From a virus, in IMG/VR virus record IMGVR_UViG_3300048586_000056, positions 1-40,490 of that record: 40,490 nucleotides of DNA, one strand, 5' to 3'. This document shows, piece by piece, positions 37,483 through 40,490 of the stretch. Below the pieces are notes generated by a model. The model was not told the DNA's origin and did not search any database. It saw only the letters and a list, made by a program, of their open reading frames with translations. Every line of letters begins with the position of its first letter. Positions within the stretch are counted from its first letter, which is position 1. The position numbers and the translations under genes are program-made.

Positions 37483-39382
37483 TTAGTTCTCCTTGTGCCT
37501 GATTTAATGCCGCTACGATTTGTTCTTGAGGTACGCCAGCGTATTCTGCGTCTAGCATTTCAGCTGCGGTGTCTTCATCAATGCCATACTCTTGCATAAC
37601 GGCTTCTAGGTTAATCTGTGCTTGTTCTGGGGTAAGTTCACCCTCTGGTTGTTCCATTTGACCTTGAGCCTGTTCTTGAGCCATTTGCTCTTGTGCCAAC
37701 ATTTCTTGGTTAGCCATATCAAGTTCTTCGGCTGATACTTCTTCTAATATCTTGTCGTTGTCAGTAGTGAGCTTGATAATAGAGCTAAACAGTTCACCGA
37801 GGTTTAACTTATAGCCTGATTGGAATAGTGTTTGTTCTATGGTTGGGTCAGTTGCTCGTAGTTCTACTATCTTTAAGAGTGATTCTAGGCGTTGCTGGTC
37901 ATCAGTGGTTTTGTCTTCTTCAGCGTCTACTTCAAAGTCAAAGGTTGCTCGTGCTTCGTCCCAGATAATCTCTAGTTCGTTAGATGGGTTGCCTTCAGCG
38001 TCTACAGGGAACTCTAAGCCTGCGCTTGCTAGACGTTCTCGTTCGTCATCAGTGAGTTTCATTAGGTCTACACCCTGCATATTCGCAAAGGTAAGGTTTA
38101 TAAGGTTCTTCGCTACTGCTTCAAAGGTGATGTTTAGGTTATCCTTGAAGTCCTCATCGTCTATAGATAGGTTCGCTTGTGCCATTTTAACGCCAGCAGG
38201 TGTCTTAGACTGTAGAGGGTCGCCAGCTTCAGCACTTACTGATACGTCGCCCATTGGTATTAACTTGTTAAGTGATGACTGATACATTTGCATACGGGTA
38301 GGTAGTTGGTTATATATGCCGTTAGCCATTTCTATTGTTTCTACGTCTGCATTACCCACATACCAGTTAGCGTCTTGAGCATAGACAAGTGAATCTTCGT
38401 CTATTTCGTCTTCGTTGCCTTTAATCTTCTTTGGTGGTCGTATACCAAGTTGCGTAGAGAGAACATCAGCTTGTCGCATATAATCTAGGACGTTCTGTGT
38501 ACCGCCAGCGAGCTTAACTATTCCAACACCGTACGGGTTGTTGAAGTCCTGATAACAGTAGAGGTATTTAACAGGTATATCTCCAGTTGGGTCTGGGTTC
38601 TCCCATTCTCTTACTACTTGGTCAGTACCTTTGTGGTACATATAAAACGGTGATTTCTCACCACGTTGAAAAGCGATACAGAACTTTATGCCACCTTTAG
38701 TAACGGCTAGATCGTCTTTGCTCTCGTGTGTTTCTCGTGAGTCACGGTCTTGGGTGTGGTTACCCTCATAGATAGATTCAAGAGCTTTAACGTTCCACTT
38801 GTTATAGCCGTCAAGAGGGTTTTCTTTGGTTTCTTCTTTGGCTTGTTCTATTAAATCTCGTACTTGTTTGCGTGTGTAGTATACGTCCCAGAAGATAATG
38901 TCTGAGTCGTAGTCTGATACTTTACCAGCTTCTAACTTAACATCTTGTGCGTAGGGTACGATGAAGTCAGCGGTTACCTTTTCGTCCTTGCTCATTAAGA
39001 GAGAGATGATAGGTTGTCCGCCATAGATAGCAGCTTTACGAACAGCGTCTTTCCACTTACGGGTAAATGGTGCTTGTGAGTTTGCATTAGGGATAATCTT
39101 GTTTTCCCAGTATATATTCGCAAGTTCAGTTATCCATTCGTCATCAACATCAAGAGCCTTAGCACGTCCGGTAAGGTTAGAGTTTACAATTCTTTTAGGT
39201 AACTTAAATAAGGCGGCTGCGAGTGAGCCGTCGTTTACTTCTGGTAGGTTTTCATCTAGGTCGTCAATTAAGCCGTTATCAGCAAGTCTTTCATACTCAG
39301 CGTAGTTCTTACGCCATTCCTTAGCTTCTTTATCGGACTCTTCGTATAAATCTTTAAGTTCTTGAGGGTTAAAGAACGCCAT
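37475..39382 (-). CDS. Portal protein
   Basis: A 635-aa protein of podoviral portal size. An N-terminal part (NPQELKDLYEESDKEAKEWRK) precedes the portal core (TRKWKDAVRKAAIYGGQPII, IFWDVYYTRKQVRDLIEQAK, YCYQDFNNPYGVGIVKLAGG, PLQSKTPAGVKMAQANLSID) and a Gln/Glu-rich tail (MAQEQAQGQMEQPEGELTPEQ). The portal is the dodecameric DNA channel at one vertex and docks the terminase. The ATG at 39382 is used; the first codons (MAFF) equal those of the HNH gene just upstream, whose last 14 bases overlap the portal start. No clean ribosome site apart from GGGGG. Confidence 0.85.
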   Translation of the reverse strand: MAFFNPQELKDLYEESDKEAKEWRKNYAEYERLADNGLIDDLDENLPEVNDGSLAAALFKLPKRIVNSNLTGRAKALDVDDEWITELANIYWENKIIPNANSQAPFTRKWKDAVRKAAIYGGQPIISLLMSKDEKVTADFIVPYAQDVKLEAGKVSDYDSDIIFWDVYYTRKQVRDLIEQAKEETKENPLDGYNKWNVKALESIYEGNHTQDRDSRETHESKDDLAVTKGGIKFCIAFQRGEKSPFYMYHKGTDQVVREWENPDPTGDIPVKYLYCYQDFNNPYGVGIVKLAGGTQNVLDYMRQADVLSTQLGIRPPKKIKGNEDEIDEDSLVYAQDANWYVGNADVETIEMANGIYNQLPTRMQMYQSSLNKLIPMGDVSVSAEAGDPLQSKTPAGVKMAQANLSIDDEDFKDNLNITFEAVAKNLINLTFANMQGVDLMKLTDDERERLASAGLEFPVDAEGNPSNELEIIWDEARATFDFEVDAEEDKTTDDQQRLESLLKIVELRATDPTIEQTLFQSGYKLNLGELFSSIIKLTTDNDKILEEVSAEELDMANQEMLAQEQMAQEQAQGQMEQPEGELTPEQAQINLEAVMQEYGIDEDTAAEMLDAEYAGVPQEQIVAALNQAQGELNA

Positions 39383-39953
39383 ATCCAACCCCCACTTGAT
39401 TAAGTATTGCTTTACTGCCTCTTGTTTCTATGGCTCTCTTGTTCCATGCAACGGCAGCAGAGTCTATATCTGTAAACGTTCCTATGTATTCATCACGTCC
39501 GGTATTACGAATCTTAGCAATCCATTTTTTCCCACTAGCATAAACACCCCTGTATTTTTGAGGTCGGTATCTTTTGTTATAATTCTGTACTTCTGCAAGC
39601 ACCCATCTACAGTTCTCTGGTGTGTAGTCACCGTTGTTGTCTATGCGGTCAATTGTATGTTTACTAGATGGTCGGTCACCCATATCTTCATAGAATGCCC
39701 TGAAGTCTTCCCATCGCTCGTTATACTTAATACCACGCCCACCATAGTATTTGTAAGATGAATAATTTTTGTTTGTACACCTCTGTTTTATGCCATTCCA
39801 TACATGATATTCTGGAGATTTAGAAAGATTGTGCTTAACACCTTGAGTATTACCATGCTTTTTGAATAGCTGGTAGTGTTTATGGCAAAGCCCCTTAGCG
39901 TGGTGCTTGTTGTTACATTTATTCTCTGTACATTTTTCTAAGAAAAAAGCCAT
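39369..39953 (-). CDS. HNH homing endonuclease with AP2-like domain at portal start
   Basis: A 194-aa protein. N-terminal zinc site (C8, C13, C23, H26), helical middle (VWNGIKQRCTNKNYSSYKYY), HNH core at about 99-117 (HTIDRIDNNGDYTPENCRW) and an AP2-like domain at 133-185 (KYRGVYASGKKWIAKIRNTG). Its start has AGGAG and reads MAFF like the portal, and its end overlaps the portal start. It has its own promoter at 40008-40036. A mobile insertion right at the portal initiation region is the best explanation. Confidence 0.87.
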   Translation of the reverse strand: MAFFLEKCTENKCNNKHHAKGLCHKHYQLFKKHGNTQGVKHNLSKSPEYHVWNGIKQRCTNKNYSSYKYYGGRGIKYNERWEDFRAFYEDMGDRPSSKHTIDRIDNNGDYTPENCRWVLAEVQNYNKRYRPQKYRGVYASGKKWIAKIRNTGRDEYIGTFTDIDSAAVAWNKRAIETRGSKAILNQVGVGYGVL

Positions 39954-40007
39954 TTGCTCCTAAGCCTGTGATAGTGCTTAGGTACAAGATGGCTATCTAT
40001 TACTTAC

Positions 40008-40036
40008 ATTATATCAAGAATGGTAAGGTTTGTCTA
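40008..40036 (-). promoter_or_regulatory. Promoter for the HNH/portal unit
   Basis: TAGACA (5 of 6), 17 bases, TATAAT with TGA before it, on the minus strand. Start expected near 40001, 48 nt before the HNH ATG. Because the HNH gene precedes portal directly, this may drive the head genes as well. Confidence 0.72.
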
Positions 40037-40231
40037 TATGAGCTTATCTAGGTCGGACTTTTGACGTACAAACTTATAAGTATTCTCTACTTCTGCGGTT
40101 TTCTCGTTGTGTTGTGGTTCTGCTTTACATACAGGGCAGTGTCCACCCATAAACTCATACCATGATGGTTGATGGGGTTTTGCTTCGTGTCCTCTGTGTT
40201 CGGTGAGGTCTTCGTAGTAGGTTATCTTCAT
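40034..40231 (-). CDS. Small zinc-ribbon-like protein
   Basis: A 65-aa protein, beginning MKITYYEDLTEHRGHEAKPH, with CPVC and several His residues upstream (HRGHEAKPH, GHCPVC), which could complete a zinc site. The ATG overlaps the stop of the contig-crossing gene as TAATG. It lies in the terminase-portal block. Function unknown. Confidence 0.65.
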   Translation of the reverse strand: MKITYYEDLTEHRGHEAKPHQPSWYEFMGGHCPVCKAEPQHNEKTAEVENTYKFVRQKSDLDKLI

Positions 40232-40490
40232 TACATTCTGCCGTATTGTTGCTTAAACTTAACGTATCGCTTGGTAAGTCTGATGTCTTTACCTGTTTTA
40301 CGCTCTATAGTAAGTACGAGCTTTGGTGAACCCTCTAGTAGAACGTGATCTAAGGCACGAGTTACTTCTTCTTTAATGGTATCTGACGTAGCAAGAGTGG
40401 GCTTTTCTATCTCTTGTATTACTTGTGCGAGTTTCTCGTAGTAGGATTCTTGCTCTATGCTTACTGAGCCGTCATCGTTCTTAGAGTAGG
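40231..40490 (-). CDS. Same 95-aa gene as at the left end, 5' end cut
   Basis: The second copy of the gene at 1-285, lacking its first nine codons at the contig edge, with TAA at 40233-40231. Compared with the left copy, every one of the seven differences is silent. In the circular genome this is a single gene. Confidence 0.85.
   Translation of the reverse strand, partial: YSKNDDGSVSIEQESYYEKLAQVIQEIEKPTLATSDTIKEEVTRALDHVLLEGSPKLVLTIERKTGKDIRLTKRYVKFKQQYGRM
40234..40490. repeat. Right copy of terminal direct repeat (circular overlap)
   Basis: The counterpart of 1-257. Identical from 40364 to 40490 (127 bases), with seven substitutions in 40234-40363. Supports a circular or permuted genome of about 40.2 kb. 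Confidence 0.9.

Noticed and set aside
1-40490. Alternative genetic code (TGA as glycine) as in Gracilibacteria
   Set aside because: Genes end normally at TGA in many stop/start overlaps and no gene requires reading through TGA.

Overview
The window is an almost complete circular genome of a tailed, podovirus-like phage. Its two ends carry the same 257-bp segment (1-257 and 40234-40490), so the unit is a circle or permuted concatemer of about 40.2 kb. Nearly every gene is on the minus strand and tightly packed, with ATGA, TAATG or GTGA stop/start overlaps and good AGGAGG-type ribosome sites, so transcription runs from high to low coordinates around the circle. The standard bacterial code (TGA as stop) works throughout. 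No integrase, repressor, DNA polymerase or RNA polymerase is recognisable. The host cannot be proven. The secreted SLT-like and CAP-domain proteins and the r1t-like holin resemble proteins I associate with Saccharibacteria (TM7) and Actinobacteria; that is a guess with modest support.

Layout in transcription order. Packaging: small terminase (2910-2524) and a large terminase cut into an ATPase piece and a nuclease piece by an HNH gene (2534-555), followed by small genes that cross the contig ends. Head: portal (39382-37475, preceded by an HNH gene), scaffold (36828-36004), major capsid (35976-35140) and small decoration-like proteins (to 34125). Virion and tail: a coiled-coil protein (34121-33141), an HNH gene on the plus strand, large receptor-binding-type proteins (32645-27658, with another HNH inside), a noncoding island (27.05-27.65 kb), a secreted CAP protein, two internal/ejection proteins (26451-20842), an HNH, adaptor, tail hub and fibre (20034-16183). 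Lysis: two or three small membrane proteins, a cysteine-type endolysin and a holin (16170-14540). Then come a DEDDy exonuclease and small genes (14536-12457), a second noncoding island (11.36-12.46 kb), and the early/recombination region (11355-3314) with an ERF annealing protein, YopX, an SSB-like protein, a resolvase-like nuclease, a dGTPase-type domain and many small hypothetical and membrane proteins.

The most interesting content is not in the large genes. The two noncoding islands hold several short units that each look like a promoter, a 45-220 nt RNA and an intrinsic terminator, on both strands. At 11.52-11.73 kb two divergent short RNAs carry complementary segments. The leftward one also contains a possible antiterminator that competes with its own terminator, an architecture like antisense-controlled attenuation in plasmids, placed at the head of the early operon. 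Downstream of it lies an 85-nt three-way-junction leader. Other points: two genes whose near-ideal promoters put the start point on the ATG (leaderless); five HNH endonuclease genes, one splitting terL and one taking over the portal start; a 59-aa Tyr/Asn/Asp-Gly dipeptide-repeat protein; strong hairpins between head genes; and terminal repeats that differ at seven sites, all synonymous.
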